Shown here: positions 15,086 to 28,000 of the stretch, one piece after another
Position numbering within the stretch: the stretch's first letter is position 1
Layout of the letters: every line of letters starts with the position of its first letter
IMG/VR virus record: IMGVR_UViG_3300025133_000256
Location: 1 to 40,929 of that record
DNA: 40,929 nucleotides
Source: a virus
Reading direction: 5' to 3' (one strand)
Translations under genes and position numbers: made by a program
Notes under the pieces: model-generated
Told to the model about the DNA's origin: nothing
The model's input: the letters and a program-made list of their open reading frames with translations, nothing else
Databases searched by the model: none

Positions 15086-15365
15086 AAACCGATCTACAGA
15101 TTTTGGGGTTGCTCAGAGCGACCAGTCGTTGACGGTTTCGTCAACGGCTGTCGCTTTGACGGTCCCGTCAGGAACTTATTCTGCCCTGTTGACTAACGGG
15201 GCGGAGGCTGTGCGCCTACGGTGGGGTACACCCACGGCAAGTGTGGGGCATTATCTGGCCCCGTATACGAGCATTGAGTTGTTTACTGACATGGATGCTG
15301 TGAAGTTGATTCGGGTCGGTTCGTCCGATTCGGTTGTATTCGCTACCTATTACGGACCTTCATAA
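15075..15365 (+). CDS. Small beta virion protein, 96 aa
   Basis: TTG start at 15075 with GAGGA seven bases upstream. A beta-rich sequence (LTVSSTAVALTVPSGTYSAL, LRWGTPTASVGHYLAPYTS) reads like the small capsid-decoration or tail-accessory proteins of aquatic phages, in which a short sandwich follows a disordered start. No enzymatic residues stand out. It overlaps both neighbours. Confidence 0.55.
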   Translation: MSLRNRSTDFGVAQSDQSLTVSSTAVALTVPSGTYSALLTNGAEAVRLRWGTPTASVGHYLAPYTSIELFTDMDAVKLIRVGSSDSVVFATYYGPS

Positions 15366-15613
15366 TGAGAAATCAGCGAACTTCTGAACAGTCGTCAGCG
15401 TTTGAGGGCGACATTGAGGGCATCGTTACGGCTGCTACGAGTGGTCTGAATGGTGGGGCTACGACGGGTACAGCCACGTTGATAGTGGATGCGAGCCGTC
15501 TGACTGCGTTGGGTGCGGAGGCGGCTGCTACGGATTACGTGATTTTGTATGATACGGATGCGTCTGCTACGAAGAAGGTTTTGGTTAGCAACATTCCGAT
15601 TACTTGGGGTTAA
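15365..15613 (+). CDS. Small fibre-like virion protein B, 82 aa
   Basis: ATG overlaps the previous TAA. Paralogue of the protein at 14631-14921: GDIEGIVTAATSGLNGG, LTALGAEAAATDYVILYD, KKVLVSNIPITWG. The two copies differ in their N-termini. They probably form related short fibres or bind the same partner. Confidence 0.6.
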   Translation: MRNQRTSEQSSAFEGDIEGIVTAATSGLNGGATTGTATLIVDASRLTALGAEAAATDYVILYDTDASATKKVLVSNIPITWG

Positions 15614-15619
15614 TTAGTT

Positions 15620-16033
15620 ATGGCTTATGGTGACTTTACAGCACGCGCTGGCGGTATCGGCAAGCGTGTAACCGATTACGGTTACGGCTTTGACGATATT
15701 CAGCGTGCCCGTGAAGGGTTGCAGCGTCAAAACGTGTTCGGAAAATATCAAGCAAAAAAGCAGGCACAAAATGCTGCACGCGCTCTTGGAGGAACTTTTA
15801 ATCGTCGCGGGATGGTTGACTCTGGTTTGCATCGTCGCGGTCGTGAACGAGGTGCGGCGCAGGCAGAGTTGGCACAGTATGGTTTGGCGGCTCAGACGGA
15901 AGAAGCAGGACGCCAACTGGATCGTCAGCGTCAACAAATAGAAGAACAGTTTTATGGCGGTACGATGTCGGATCAGATCGCTAACGCGCTACGTAGATTC
16001 GGTGTTACCCAGTCGCTGCAAGGGGTACTCTAA
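15620..16033 (+). CDS. Basic helical internal-type protein, 137 aa
   Basis: The N-terminus is Gly/Tyr-rich (MAYGDFTARAGGIGKRVTDY). The rest is Arg/Gln-rich and helical (YQAKKQAQNAARALG, EEAGRQLDRQRQQIEEQF), with DSGLHRRGRERGAA in the middle. Such proteins next to large internal virion proteins in podovirus-like phages are often ejected proteins. No family is known. It overlaps the next gene at TAATG. Confidence 0.6.
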   Translation: MAYGDFTARAGGIGKRVTDYGYGFDDIQRAREGLQRQNVFGKYQAKKQAQNAARALGGTFNRRGMVDSGLHRRGRERGAAQAELAQYGLAAQTEEAGRQLDRQRQQIEEQFYGGTMSDQIANALRRFGVTQSLQGVL

Positions 16034-19000
16034 TGGGTGGCGGCGGCTTGGACTTCAGGGCAATTCTAAAAAGTAAGGTTCCTCACCTTAGCCGTTTGGA
16101 TGCGCCTTCGTTTGAAAGGATTTATAAGACCTTTTCTGAACAGGTCGGAAAGCATGGGCTTGGTGATTTAGATTCGTATTACAAGGCTGCGGGGCGGTCG
16201 GGGAATATTCAACTTCAAGCGATACAGGAACGTGTTGCGCAGCAGGCGGCAGGCGGTCCACCGAATACGCAGACACAAGGCGGCGGCGGTCCACCGAATA
16301 CACGGGGACAAGGTGGCGGTGGCGGTACAACTGTAAACGTCTTCAGTCCTGAGTCAATGCGGCAGCCGACTCCGCAACCGCCCTTTAGCCCTGAGTTGGC
16401 TCGCGCTCAGGGAGCGCAGCCACCTCCCGCTGGGCCAAGTGATCCTGCACTCCGAGGTGGTGGTGGGCCAGTTGCAAGTCCCGAAGCATTGCGTACAGGT
16501 GCAGGTGCAGGTACGACTTTGCCGAATACAAGTCCTGAGGCGCAACGTGGAGGCATGGGTGCTGGAACGGTTGGTTCTGCTTACGCTAGCCCTGAGTTGG
16601 CTCGCGCTCAGGGAGCGCAGCCACCTCCTGCTGGACCGAGCGATCCTGCGTTGCGAGGCGGCGCTGGCCCGATGGCAAGCCCTGAAGCGTTGCGTACAGG
16701 AATGGGTTCGGGAACTGCCGCTCCCAATACTGCTGACCGAAACCTGTTGGCGATGGCTGAACAGAGAGGTGCGGGTACTGTTTCAAATTATGCTAGTCCC
16801 GAAGCGGCTCGTATGCAGCCGCAAGATACCTTTAGTCCCGAGGCGGGGCGTGCAGGTGTAAGTGGGGGTACAGCGAGTAACTTTAGTCCCGAGGCGGGGC
16901 GTGCAGGTGTAGGTGCAGGTGCGGTTGGTTCTGTTTACGCTAGCCCCGAGGCGGCTCGTATGCAGCCGCGAGATACCTTTAGCCCTGAGGCAGCGCGCGC
17001 TCAAGGAGCGCAACCGACGCCCACTGGTCAAGGTAGCCCCCATCTACAAAATCCAAGTAGCCCCGCGCTGCAACCCACTGGTCAAGGTAGCCCCCATCTG
17101 CAAGATGCGAATAGCCCCGTACCGCAGAATGGCTGGACTCCGACTACCCCCGCAGTCGATCCTGCTACACGAGGTCAAGATACTCAAGCAATTATGGAGT
17201 GGTTGGACACAGAGGGCGCACGTAATTTGTTGCATCCAACTGGCTGGCAAGGTAACACAGGATTTGGCAACCAGCCGCTGCCCGCAGGTGGCGCTGGTGC
17301 TGGTGGCGGTGGTGGAATGCCACCCGCAGGTGGTGATGGTGCAGGTCAACACCAACTGCTACCCATTGATGCAGGTGCAGGCGGTGGTGCAGGTGCAGGT
17401 GCAGGTGCAGGTGGAGGTGCAGGTGGAGGTGCAGGTGCAGGTGCAGGTGGAGGTGCAGGTGGAGGTGCAGGTGGAGGTGCAGGTGGAGGTGGCGGAGTCC
17501 CTGCAACTACTGGATTCGCTACTCCAACTGATCTGACTGAGCAGATCAATACTGCGTATGACACGTTGGAGCAAACTACCAGAGATGAATTTGGCGCTTT
17601 ACAGACGCAAGATTTCTCCGACCAGATTCGGGCATTGGTCGAATCAGGTCGTGTAAGCCTAAACGAGTTGAACGCGCAGCAGTTGGCTACATTACAACAG
17701 AGCGAACAGCGCCGTATGGGTCAGATTGGTGACATTCAAGGTCAACTCCAAGGCGATCTGAGCCAACAGGAACAGTACCGTCAGGACATCCAGCGGCAAG
17801 TAGCGGAGCAGGCGGCTACTCGTGCTGGTCAGATGACTGCCGATCAGCAGGCACGCATTCAGGCTTCCCGTGGCGCATTGGGTGGTCAGGTTACTTCAGA
17901 GTTTGAAGAAGTAGCGGCGCTTACAGGTGGTTTGACTGGTTCGCAGGCGCAGTCTACGACTGCGGGTATGGATCGTTTGGCTCAGGTTGCTAATCAGGGT
18001 GCGGCGTCGCGTTTGGCGGCGCCTGCGACGTTGGCTGCTGAGGCCAAGATGGCTGTAGGCGATGAGAAGTTCCGTTTGGAGAACCAGTTGGCTCAGTCGT
18101 TGTCTGAGGGTATGGCTGAGTTGAACGTACAGGAACAGCAGCAGGTGATGCAGGAAGCGATGCGTCAGGAGCAGTTTGGTATTCAACGCGATCAGGCGCT
18201 AGCGCAGGCGTTGACCAATATTGCTGGTCAGCGTACGTCTGGAACGTTGAATGAGGCTGGACGTTTGGAAGACATTGCTCAACGGCAGGGCGAGATCACG
18301 CAGGGTCAGGGGTATCAGGCTGCTGCGGCTCTTGCAGATCGTACATGGCGTGGTCAGCAGGCTGCCGATCAGCGTACATGGCAGGGTCAGCAGGCTAGCG
18401 ATGAGCGTGATTGGCGGAGACAGGAAAGCATAGATCAGCGTGAGTGGCAGAAGACAGAAAACGAAACAGCGGCTGCGGCTCGTTTGAATGAATTTACCCA
18501 GAACATCCAACAGGGCGCCGACCAGTTCGCGGCAAAGATGGAATTTGACGAGGATCAGGCAAAGGAGGCCCAGTACCAGTTTGATACGATGGAACTGTTC
18601 AGGCAAGGTGAATATGAGGAAGGTGTCCGTCGGTTCAACAAGTTGAACCCAGATTTGGTTCCTGATGGAAGCCCATTGGGTGTCCTCAACGATAAGTGGC
18701 CTGACATAGATCAGGGTTTGAAGGCAATTGCGATTGGCATGACCGCACTGTCACCAGCCGAGCAGGTGGCGTATCTGGAGAGTCTTTCGTCCCCGCAGCA
18801 GAGCGGCATGGGGACGGTAGGCTCTAAGCCAATAAGTCAGGAAGAAAAGGCTATCATAAATGCGATGCTTGGTCTTGCGGGTGACGTTATAGCGGGCCAG
18901 ACAGCGGCAGAACGGGCCGTTTTGGATGCAGACAGGCTCCCATTTGGACGGCCACCTTTGCGTGGTGATGCGGATATAGCCCGTGAGGAAGATTATTGGC

Positions 19001-19062
19001 GTAATCAGGGCTGGTCACCGTCACCTACTGGGACACCTTCTAGTGTTGGCCCGCGCAATTAA
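16033..19062 (+). CDS. Large Gly/Pro-rich internal virion protein, 1009 aa
   Basis: Layout: a short helical N-terminus; residues about 75-400 of Pro/Gly with repeated SPE[AL]xRA units (for example SPELARAQGAQPPPAGPSDP occurs twice); a Gly/Ala run about residues 417-492; then a long Gln/Glu/Ala-rich helical region. Near residues 770-812 short WRGQQAADQRTW-type repeats recur. This composition and position match internal or ejected proteins of short-tailed phages, which form a conduit through the envelope. No transglycosylase motif was found. The repeated DNA is prone to length change. Confidence 0.65.
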   Translation: MGGGGLDFRAILKSKVPHLSRLDAPSFERIYKTFSEQVGKHGLGDLDSYYKAAGRSGNIQLQAIQERVAQQAAGGPPNTQTQGGGGPPNTRGQGGGGGTTVNVFSPESMRQPTPQPPFSPELARAQGAQPPPAGPSDPALRGGGGPVASPEALRTGAGAGTTLPNTSPEAQRGGMGAGTVGSAYASPELARAQGAQPPPAGPSDPALRGGAGPMASPEALRTGMGSGTAAPNTADRNLLAMAEQRGAGTVSNYASPEAARMQPQDTFSPEAGRAGVSGGTASNFSPEAGRAGVGAGAVGSVYASPEAARMQPRDTFSPEAARAQGAQPTPTGQGSPHLQNPSSPALQPTGQGSPHLQDANSPVPQNGWTPTTPAVDPATRGQDTQAIMEWLDTEGARNLLHPTGWQGNTGFGNQPLPAGGAGAGGGGGMPPAGGDGAGQHQLLPIDAGAGGGAGAGAGAGGGAGGGAGAGAGGGAGGGAGGGAGGGGGVPATTGFATPTDLTEQINTAYDTLEQTTRDEFGALQTQDFSDQIRALVESGRVSLNELNAQQLATLQQSEQRRMGQIGDIQGQLQGDLSQQEQYRQDIQRQVAEQAATRAGQMTADQQARIQASRGALGGQVTSEFEEVAALTGGLTGSQAQSTTAGMDRLAQVANQGAASRLAAPATLAAEAKMAVGDEKFRLENQLAQSLSEGMAELNVQEQQQVMQEAMRQEQFGIQRDQALAQALTNIAGQRTSGTLNEAGRLEDIAQRQGEITQGQGYQAAAALADRTWRGQQAADQRTWQGQQASDERDWRRQESIDQREWQKTENETAAAARLNEFTQNIQQGADQFAAKMEFDEDQAKEAQYQFDTMELFRQGEYEEGVRRFNKLNPDLVPDGSPLGVLNDKWPDIDQGLKAIAIGMTALSPAEQVAYLESLSSPQQSGMGTVGSKPISQEEKAIINAMLGLAGDVIAGQTAAERAVLDADRLPFGRPPLRGDADIAREEDYWRNQGWSPSPTGTPSSVGPRN
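17371..17500 (+). repeat. GGTGCA/GGTGGA hexamer microsatellite
   Basis: About 20 units of GGTGCA or GGTGGA in tandem encode a Gly-Ala/Gly-Gly run in the 1009-residue protein. In-frame six-base units allow length variation without a frameshift. A larger duplication in the same gene repeats about 90 bases at 16385 and 16591. Confidence 0.8.
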
Positions 19063-19067
19063 CTCTT

Positions 19068-22000
19068 ATGGCGCGTCCCGTAACACCTAAAGAGGATTTT
19101 CGTCCTCGCGCTGCGGCAGCGGTTAAAAATATTAACCCACGGATGCCCAAGCGGGAAACCATGTCCATTGAGCCTCCGCCTCAAAGTGATTTACTTAAGG
19201 CTTTAGGGGTTGAACTTTCGGCTGATCCAGCCTCCTATTACAGCGGGGCTGGTTCTACTACGTGGACTCCTGCTGCGCCGATGCAAGAGTGGCGGCAGCA
19301 GCACGCGCACGACACTATGGTTGCCAACTTGGATTGGCAGGGGAAACTCGCCTACGATGTCGGGAGCGCGATGACGGAGGGTCCGTTTGCCACTGCGTTA
19401 GAGTATTTGTTGAAGCCTCTAACTGTTGCGGTTACGGGTACTCGTTTGCTTGTGGAGAATGTTCTCAGGAAGCGTCCCGAAGAGGGTGGTCTGAGTTGGG
19501 GGGATGCTTGGGACAAGATTGGGGGCACCTATACGTTTGGTGAGATGCTTGCCGATTACGACATTTGGCAGGAACCTGAGAATTTGAAGTGGGCACGGAT
19601 GGCTGGCTTTGCGGGTGATGTTGCGCTTGATCCGTTGACTTGGCTTGGCTTGGTTGGTAAGGCAATCGGTATCGGGGCTAAATTGACGGGCGAAGGTGCC
19701 CGTGTTATCAGTGGTCACGCTGTCCGTAATGCGATTATAGCCCATGTAGGCGATGATGCTGGCAAGGTGTTCGGTGGTATATTCCGAAACACTAGATTGT
19801 TGGATGATAATGTCATGCGTGGGGTTGCTGACGATCTTGTAAAGGGAACCGATAACTTTGTTACGCGGGTTTCTGATGATGTCGTTGAGTTGGATTTGAA
19901 CAAGTTGGGTGGTGTTGTGGGTCCGACCGATCCGCTTGATACTTCACTCATTATGACATTAGATAATGCTTTGATTGATGATATTACGAAATTGTATGAT
20001 GCGGGTGCCCGTGCAATTCGGCGGGGAGCGACTGCGGTCACCGACGACGAAATGCGTATCGCAGCCCGCCATATTGCCGCTAGCCAGTTGGACAACTCGC
20101 TGCGCTCACCGTCGCAGATAGCGACTCGCGCCGTTGACGATGTAACAGCAGGTACAACTAGGGGCTATACGAATCCGTGGATTGTTGCCGACGAGGTTGA
20201 AGACCTGACATTTGCATTTGGGTGGAGGGTTCCATTCACGGGTAGAGTCGGTAAGGCGATATTCCGCCACAAACTGCAACAGCCGATTGGGTTAAAGTTT
20301 TGGGGGTCTAACACGCGGGCACCGTTTATTGGTACGTGGGTACGTGGTGTGCCACAGGCTGCCCGTACTGTCTTCTTTGGTCGCAACATTATTGGCAAAG
20401 GCCCAGTTGCCAAGGCTGCCCAAATGGCTGGCAAAGCAACACAGGAGAAGGTCGGAACGGGTTACGGTGGGCTGATTGGTTGGATGAAGCGTGGTGGTCG
20501 CGCTCCTGAAATACGCCAGTTGATGAAGACGGCAATGCAGGAGGGTGACGCTGTAGGCGTTCATCACATGAAAGCGTTTTTGCACGCTGCTGGACGGGGC
20601 GACATGGCGGGGCGCGTCGTACGGCAGGAAATGTTGAGGAAGGTGGATGCCTTTTTCAAGGAAGCCGATGTGGCGGGTGCCAATAGTGCTGATTTGTACC
20701 ATGCCATCGCGGGCAGCGAGGACGCTGCCGCGAGGGTTGGTCAAGAGTTGACGGACAAGGGGCGCTTGTTGATGCGAGATTTGCGTCAGTCGGCTAACGA
20801 ACATGGGGGGCAAAACTTCCTCGGTCATTCTTCCGATTACGTTCCTCGCGTTTTGTCCGAAGAGGCACGTACCTATTTGGAGGCCAAAGGTAGGGGGCTT
20901 GTCAACAGGTCACACAAAGGCCATGCATATAAAGAGAGTGGCTTTGAACAGACACGCTCGTACATTTCTAAAGAAGAATTTGATTTCTTGGTTGATGCAC
21001 AGGTCGCCAAGGGTGCGTCACCTGCTGAAGCAGACGCAGCCGTGCGTGCGTCAGGGCGCCAGCACGACTTCTTAGGGGAAGACTTGTATAAGGCGGGTTC
21101 GGAGATGCCCAGCGGTGAGATCGCTCAAGACGTTGAGAAGCAGATCGCTGACATCATGGAGCGACATGCAATCTCCTACTCTCTGTTTGACGAAGACCTG
21201 CGGGTGGCCCTCAGCGCGTACGTTGACGCGATTTCCAAGCGTGTGGGTGAGGTATTCACTGACACGCTAATGAAGAAGCAGGGCATCTTCTTTGACCGTA
21301 CGGCAATGGCCGTTCACATCCCTGACCTCAGAATGACTGATGCTGTCATGGATGTTCGTTCAGCAGCGTCCACGCTGCTTCGTGCTGAGACAGACTTGGA
21401 TCACAAGTTGAAGGTAGCGATAGAACGCTTTGGTAAAGATCAGGCTGATGCAGCGGACTCGGTAGTGGAGGCCAGAGAGACACTGCGAGTGGCTGACGAA
21501 TCGTACAAGCGGGCTGTAGAAGCACATGACGTAAAGGCGCAAGAGTTCCTGTTGCTTGAACAGGAGGTTATGTTTATTGAGAAGCGGATTCTTGATCTTG
21601 AGGGTAGGGAGCGGGGGCTGCGTGTAGACATGGAGGGCGCTCCGTTTGAGCGCCTTGTGGAGATGGAGCGTGAGGTTCAGGAAATCGTCAAGGTGTTGGA
21701 TGATTTGTACAAGTCGAAGCCCATGTTTGAACTGGAGTTGTCAAGGTTGCGGGCGTCAACTTATGCAGTGTTGACTTTGGAAGACAAAATATACACTGTC
21801 TTTGGAGATCAGAAAACGTTTGAAAAGTTTGTTGGTGCGTTCGATGAGTACGTCGGGGGAAGCGTAGACGAGTATGCGATGGCGGCTGCGCGCGACGGGA
21901 AGAAGGGCTTCACACCTATCCGCGATACTGTTGCTCCAGCGGAGGCTGGCGTTGTTGATGAGGCTGGAAACGTCGTGTACCAGCAGGCTTCTGATGTTGT

Positions 22001-25000
22001 CGGGTGGGAGTTGAAGGTCGGGGACAGGGTTATCAACTCTGATGAAGCAACTCAGATGCTTGGAAACGTTGAAGCGATTATCGCGGACTTGGACGGTACT
22101 GGGTTGGCGAATTGGCTTGGCTTGGAAATGCACGTAAGGGCTAAGGACGCTACGGGGATTGCGTCGTCGCTGTCGCAGGTTGAGTCCGCTAGAACAATTT
22201 TGACCGATCAGGTGAAGAGGGCGGTTGAACGGTTGGAGAAGGGGATTCAGCACCTTGGCCCTGATGAACTGGTGGGGAGCATTCCTTCTCCGATGAATGT
22301 TACGGATTCAAAGAGGTTGATGCTTACCAAGTTGGACGAATTGTGGAAGCAGGCGAACGATCCAGCCAGCAATATGTTGTGGGATGACATATGGCCGACG
22401 GTGATGAAAGATCCTGAATTCGTAAATGCGGCTTCCACGTATTATGGCGTTTTCGGGGATTCGCGGGCGGTGACCACGATCCCCGACGGGTTGGCCCTTG
22501 ACCAGTACATAGAAACTGCGAAGATATCCTTGCGGGCGCGGGCGCAGCACTTGGAGACACAGTTGGCTGATGCGCCTGTGATTACGGCGACGACACCCGA
22601 AGGGTTGATCTATGAAAATTTGACCATCTCTGATGTCGTTTATATCATGCGGTTCCAAAACGAAATCATACGTGCCCCCCACGGTTCTCAGATGCCGTTT
22701 GCAACAGACAATATCCCCATCAGTAAATTGTTTGCTGATGGGGAGATTACTGGCGGTTGGCAGGGGAGCGGGGGAATGGCTTTTGCTGAAGATGCTGGTT
22801 CTGACTTGGGGGTGAAGGGCGGCTCCAACGAAGGGTACAAGATTAAATACACGTTGGCTGATGGAACCATTAAACGTTTCTACGTTAAAAAGTATGTAGA
22901 TGTTGCGGGATCATACCCTTCAGGGGCGACCGCTGATGCGGCACGCCACCGTGTAAGCGGCGAAGTTCTCGCTGATCGCCTCTACAACGAAATCGTTACT
23001 GGTAGTGCCCCTGCGAGTTGGTACGGTCAGGTGGATGAGGGCCAGTTTGCGGGTATATGGAAGGCCACCGATTGGGAAGACGAACTCGTTCAAGGCATAC
23101 ATGTGCCAATGACCCACCAGTATCGGGAGAAGATGGCGGACGGCACGTATCGTATCGTTCAAACGTACTCCGAACATCCTTACGGCGCAATATATGACGA
23201 TGTGCACGATTACATCACTCCTGAAACGCTTGACCTTACTGTGCATACGCCTATGTCTGACCTTGTTGGCGACCAGATGGCAACAGACATGCTCATTGGG
23301 AACCTTGATGCGGTCGGATTCGCAGGTGACAACATCGGTGTCAACAAGATGACGGGTGAAGTTTTTCGGTTGGACAACGGGTCAGCGTTCCACTATCGGG
23401 CACAAGGAGAACTTAAGGGCGGATCGTATGACTATAGGAACGTTGACGAAATCACAGGTTTCTTTGATTTAGCATTTGAGGGAAATCAGGCGAAGACTAT
23501 CAGCATGTGGCGGCAGTTTCGTTCTACATTCGATGACGTTGAAGGCGGGATCGGCATGGCGGCTGAGTTGTCTCGGCAAACTGATCGCCTGTTGGCTGCA
23601 CGTACCGCGAATGGGGGCTGGGCCAAGTGGGTGCGAAAGCAGTTGCCAGATGCCCCTGAAGAAGATATTCACATGTTTGTTGACTGGTTGGAAACACGCA
23701 CTCAGAAGATGGCTGAGCAATTCGGTTTGACGTACAACACGGGCGACGACATGATCGGGGAAGCCCTTGCACGGACGGGGGTTGGTCCCGCACAGATTGA
23801 TGAGGCGCTTACAGGCACTTATGGAGCGACGCAGCGAACGTCGGAGCGGTTGGGTTTGCGGGCGTGGCTTTCCCCCAAGGGTGGGATGAGTGGAGTACCT
23901 GAAAGTCAGGCGTTGGAATCGTTTACGATTACGGATGCAATTGACGAGTTGCTTCGCAACGCTGACAACGTTGGTTCGCAGGCCCGCGATGTAGAAGTTG
24001 TGAGGCATCTCTGGGATTTGCGGGAAAGCGGGATACTGCAACGCATGTTGGCATCCCGCCACGCTTTAGACATTGACGATCCTACCTTGATGCACGCGAT
24101 GTTCAGGAGCGAAATTGATGAGACAACGTTTGCGGCTGCGGAGGCAGGGCCAAAGCAGGCGAGCGATGTCGAAGACTGGATGGCGCAGTTGTCGGGAGAT
24201 GATCTGATAGAGGCGCAGATGTTGATGAAGGGGCAGGAGACTCCTGCTGGAACTGTTGATGAAGCGTTGCCGCCACTATCTCACCCATTTTGGAAAGACC
24301 CTGATGTTGCCGACACCGTTTCCCAATTTGGTAGGGACGCCGTTGAACCCGAAGACTATGCTTCGTGGAAAATTGCTGAGCAACAGCACGAAGTAGCATG
24401 GAACGTAGAAGCGGGCTATAAATCCGCGCCCGAAGCATCTGCCATACGGGCGACAGAGTTCTTGCCGAAGACAGCCGACGAGGTGCCGTGGGAGCAAGCG
24501 ACGAATCGTTACGGTGTTGTCATTATGGATGGCGTAGATTCTGTCTATTTGCGTATGCCCACTAACGATCCCCTTACAGGCCAGATCGACGGGGGTAATC
24601 GTTGGACGCATTCCTATGGAATGCAGACTCGTACCGCAGGTATGGCTGACGAGAACCCTATGCAGGTTGCTGTACGCGAGGCATATGAGCAAACGGGCCT
24701 TGATGTTGAACTTGTCGGGTTTGTCCCCGAGGTGTTTCATGGTGCTGAACAAACTCATTACTTTGTTGGACGGGTTAGGGCAGGAACCTCTTCGGGTCGT
24801 ACTGTTCCCACAAGCGACCCGCAGGTACACAACCAGTTGTTGAGGCTGAACCATGCATCAGGTCATGGTGGCTATTTCGCTCCGCATTGGCTTTTAGGTA
24901 CCAATAGTGCCAATTGGATAGATCAGTCTGCTCCCAATGCGAACATCATGGCAGTCGTGTACGACATGGTTTCCAGTAGGTACCAGCATCAATTCAGGGT

Positions 25001-28000
25001 CAACTTGCCGCATGGTGCGTCAAGTATCAAAGTGTACGGGCTTCCTGCACATGACCGTCTGCGTGCAGCGGAGGCTATTGTGAAGCAGGCCGACGGCCTT
25101 GATCCTAGAGTTCCTGAGCAGTTGACTAGGTTGCAAGGGCTTCAAGGCGAGATTGAGAATCTTCTTAGCGGAGAAGGGAACGCTGCTGGTCTTTTCGGAA
25201 CCGAGGGTCAATACAGTCACGCTACTACGGAACACGGTCAGTTCGACATGATGTTTGACATGTATGAACGTGTCCGCGATGTGGACCCTGACTTGTGGGA
25301 AGGGTTGTTGCACGATTGGCGTGCGGGTAGGGCTATCAACACGATTGAAGAAAATACTGCTGCCAGCCAAAAGATTAAGCAGGGGGCAAAGGTGGTTGAT
25401 ACGGTAACCGCGTTGGAGGCTCGCGGAGTTTTCCCTGAAGGCATGTCGTGGCGTCACAAGATGACGTTCATCGGGTGGCTTAACACGAACAGCGCATACG
25501 ATGGGAATATCAGGTCTGCGTTGCACGCAATGCATGACGGCGTTTCAGTACCTTTAGCGCAGAATCCGTTGCAGTCGCTAATCCTGACTGTGGAGGCGGC
25601 GGGTGGCAATCTGTCTCGCTACGAAATGTATACGAAGGGTTTGGATAACCTTGCCGCGCAACCCACCGCGCAACTTAAAGAGGATGTATTGACATTCATT
25701 GCTTCGATAAGCAACGATTCGTCAAAGGTTGGTTCAGGTTTCAGCAATCGGTTTGATGCGGAAGGCGCTCAGGTTCTTAATCCCTTCCTTGGACCCCAAG
25801 ATAGAACTGGAGGCCGTAATATTCTCGTCCAAATGGGCGAGTATGCGCATCAGTTTGGCGCGCAACATGCCCGTGAAACGGGTCCGATGGCGGCGAGGGC
25901 AACGTTCAAGCCAATTGACACAGTGCAGCAGTATGGGGGTCCGTTGTATACTGGGAGGACGAGGGGGTGGGCGACAGCGGAGACTCCTTCTCACGTTCCT
26001 CCTGATCCGACGGTACTGGGTGGCCCAACACCACGTTCGCCGTACGCGCAGGAACAGTTGAGGGCTGCTGTTCGTACGCACGCTCGTTTCTTGGAGGCGT
26101 ACAGGCGGTCGTTGTCTTCGGGCAGTTTGGCTAGTGACAACAACGGGTACGCTGTTTCTGTTTGGTTCAACCAAGAAAGTGCCCGTTGGAATACTGCTCA
26201 GGGCCACTCGGACAATCCTACGTTGGCTAATTTCATGTTGACAAATCCGCGCGCAATTATGCCTGACACCATACACACTGGTGGCCTCGTATCAGAATTG
26301 GATAAGTTCAGAGGGCAGACAGGTACGAGGGGCAGCGCGGAACATGATGTCTTTATGAATGCGGAACAGTTCCTGAAAGAATACGAGGAAATGGCGAACG
26401 CTCAGTTTGTGCCTCGTGAGTTTGACGAGGCACAACAGCCCGATTTGTTGGCAGCCTTGCAGCAAGAAAAGGCTGAAGTGTTGTTGGATCGGGACGCTGC
26501 CAACAAAGCACTTGTTCTGTCACGTTCAGAGTTGCAAACCGCACGTAACCAAGTAGATGCTCTCAAGAAACAACGCGACTGGGGAAGGGACCACTTCGAC
26601 CGCGCCGATGCTGCACTGGACTTGGCAGATGAGCGCGTCGCTCATGCGGTGAAAGCGCAGGAACAGTTGGAAGCGTTGCGGGTGAGTGCGGCGGCGACCC
26701 CTGACGACGAGTTGGCAGACATATTTAAAGATATAGCAGTAGCGGTGTCACACATACACATGGTTACCGTGAACCAAGTAGATCAGTCTATTAGCAACGC
26801 GCTGGCGTGGTCTATCCAAGGGCCAAAAACCGTCAAGGCAGGCGCAAGACCGTCTGATTACAAACATCAGGCTAGAATAATGGATGGCATTTTCGGGGAA
26901 GTAGGATTCCCACCTTCGGAGGTGTCAGAGGTGGGGAAAGATTTGCAGGCAGGTCTTGAAGGGATAGCAAAGATCCGAGCGGGGAAGGCTGAAGGACCGT
27001 TTGATACGTTCGTTTCTGACGACGAGTTCTGGTTCCCGCTCCGCGACTTCGCAGACCGCGAAGAAGTCCTAGAGCAACTATGGATGTCAGGGTACAAAGC
27101 CTTCGGGTCTAACTCGCAAGGACCAGAAGCAATGGTCGAAGCCATGACTGCCGTGACACGCTTCAATGCGCAGGGCGGATGGGGTGAATTCCTACGCCAC
27201 TATGACAAGGTGCACAACCTGCTTAAAGGCTACATGATTGCCAAGCCCGGTTTCCATATGCGTAACTTCTTTTCTGCAACGTTTATGAATTTCTTGCATG
27301 GTGTGAAGTTCAGTAGTTATCGTCAGTTTCAGCGTGCGTATTGGAAGTTCCAGCATGACCTTGCGGTTGAGCAGGGGATGACTCGTAGGGCTGATTCGAT
27401 GAAGGCTTCGATGAAGAAGCGTGGCATTTGGAATAATGTCAATGCTGACGATGTTGCGATTGTACGCGAGATGTATGAGGGTAACATTCTAGGTGGTTCC
27501 AGTGGTCAGGTTGCGGCAGAGTTTCTACAGTCTCCGTTGGAGCAAGGCGGGTTTCGTCGTGCGTGGGGTACGGTCAATCCGTTCAATTCGCGGAACGCTC
27601 CGTTGCGACTGTCGCGCAACGTCGGTGTTGGAACTGAAACCTATGTACGCGGCGTGTTGGGATTCGATGTCTTGAAGCATAGCAACGGCACCGTTGACGA
27701 TGCTTTCGATGCGATTACGAAGTGGCACTTCGACTATAGTGACCTGTCGGCCTTTGAGTCCAAGGTCATCAAGCGTCTTGTTCCGTTCTATACGTGGACG
27801 AAGCACGCGCTACCGTTGATGATTGAGCAGGTTGGGAAGAACCCTGCGAAGATGTCGATGTATTTGAAGGCCAAGCGCAACATTGAGCATGGACAGGAAA
27901 AGGCGGGGATTGTGCCTCCGTACTTTCTGCGACAGGGTGCCATTCAGTTGCCGTTCAAGTTCAAGGGTGAGAACATGTTTGTTCTGCCTGACTTGCCGTT

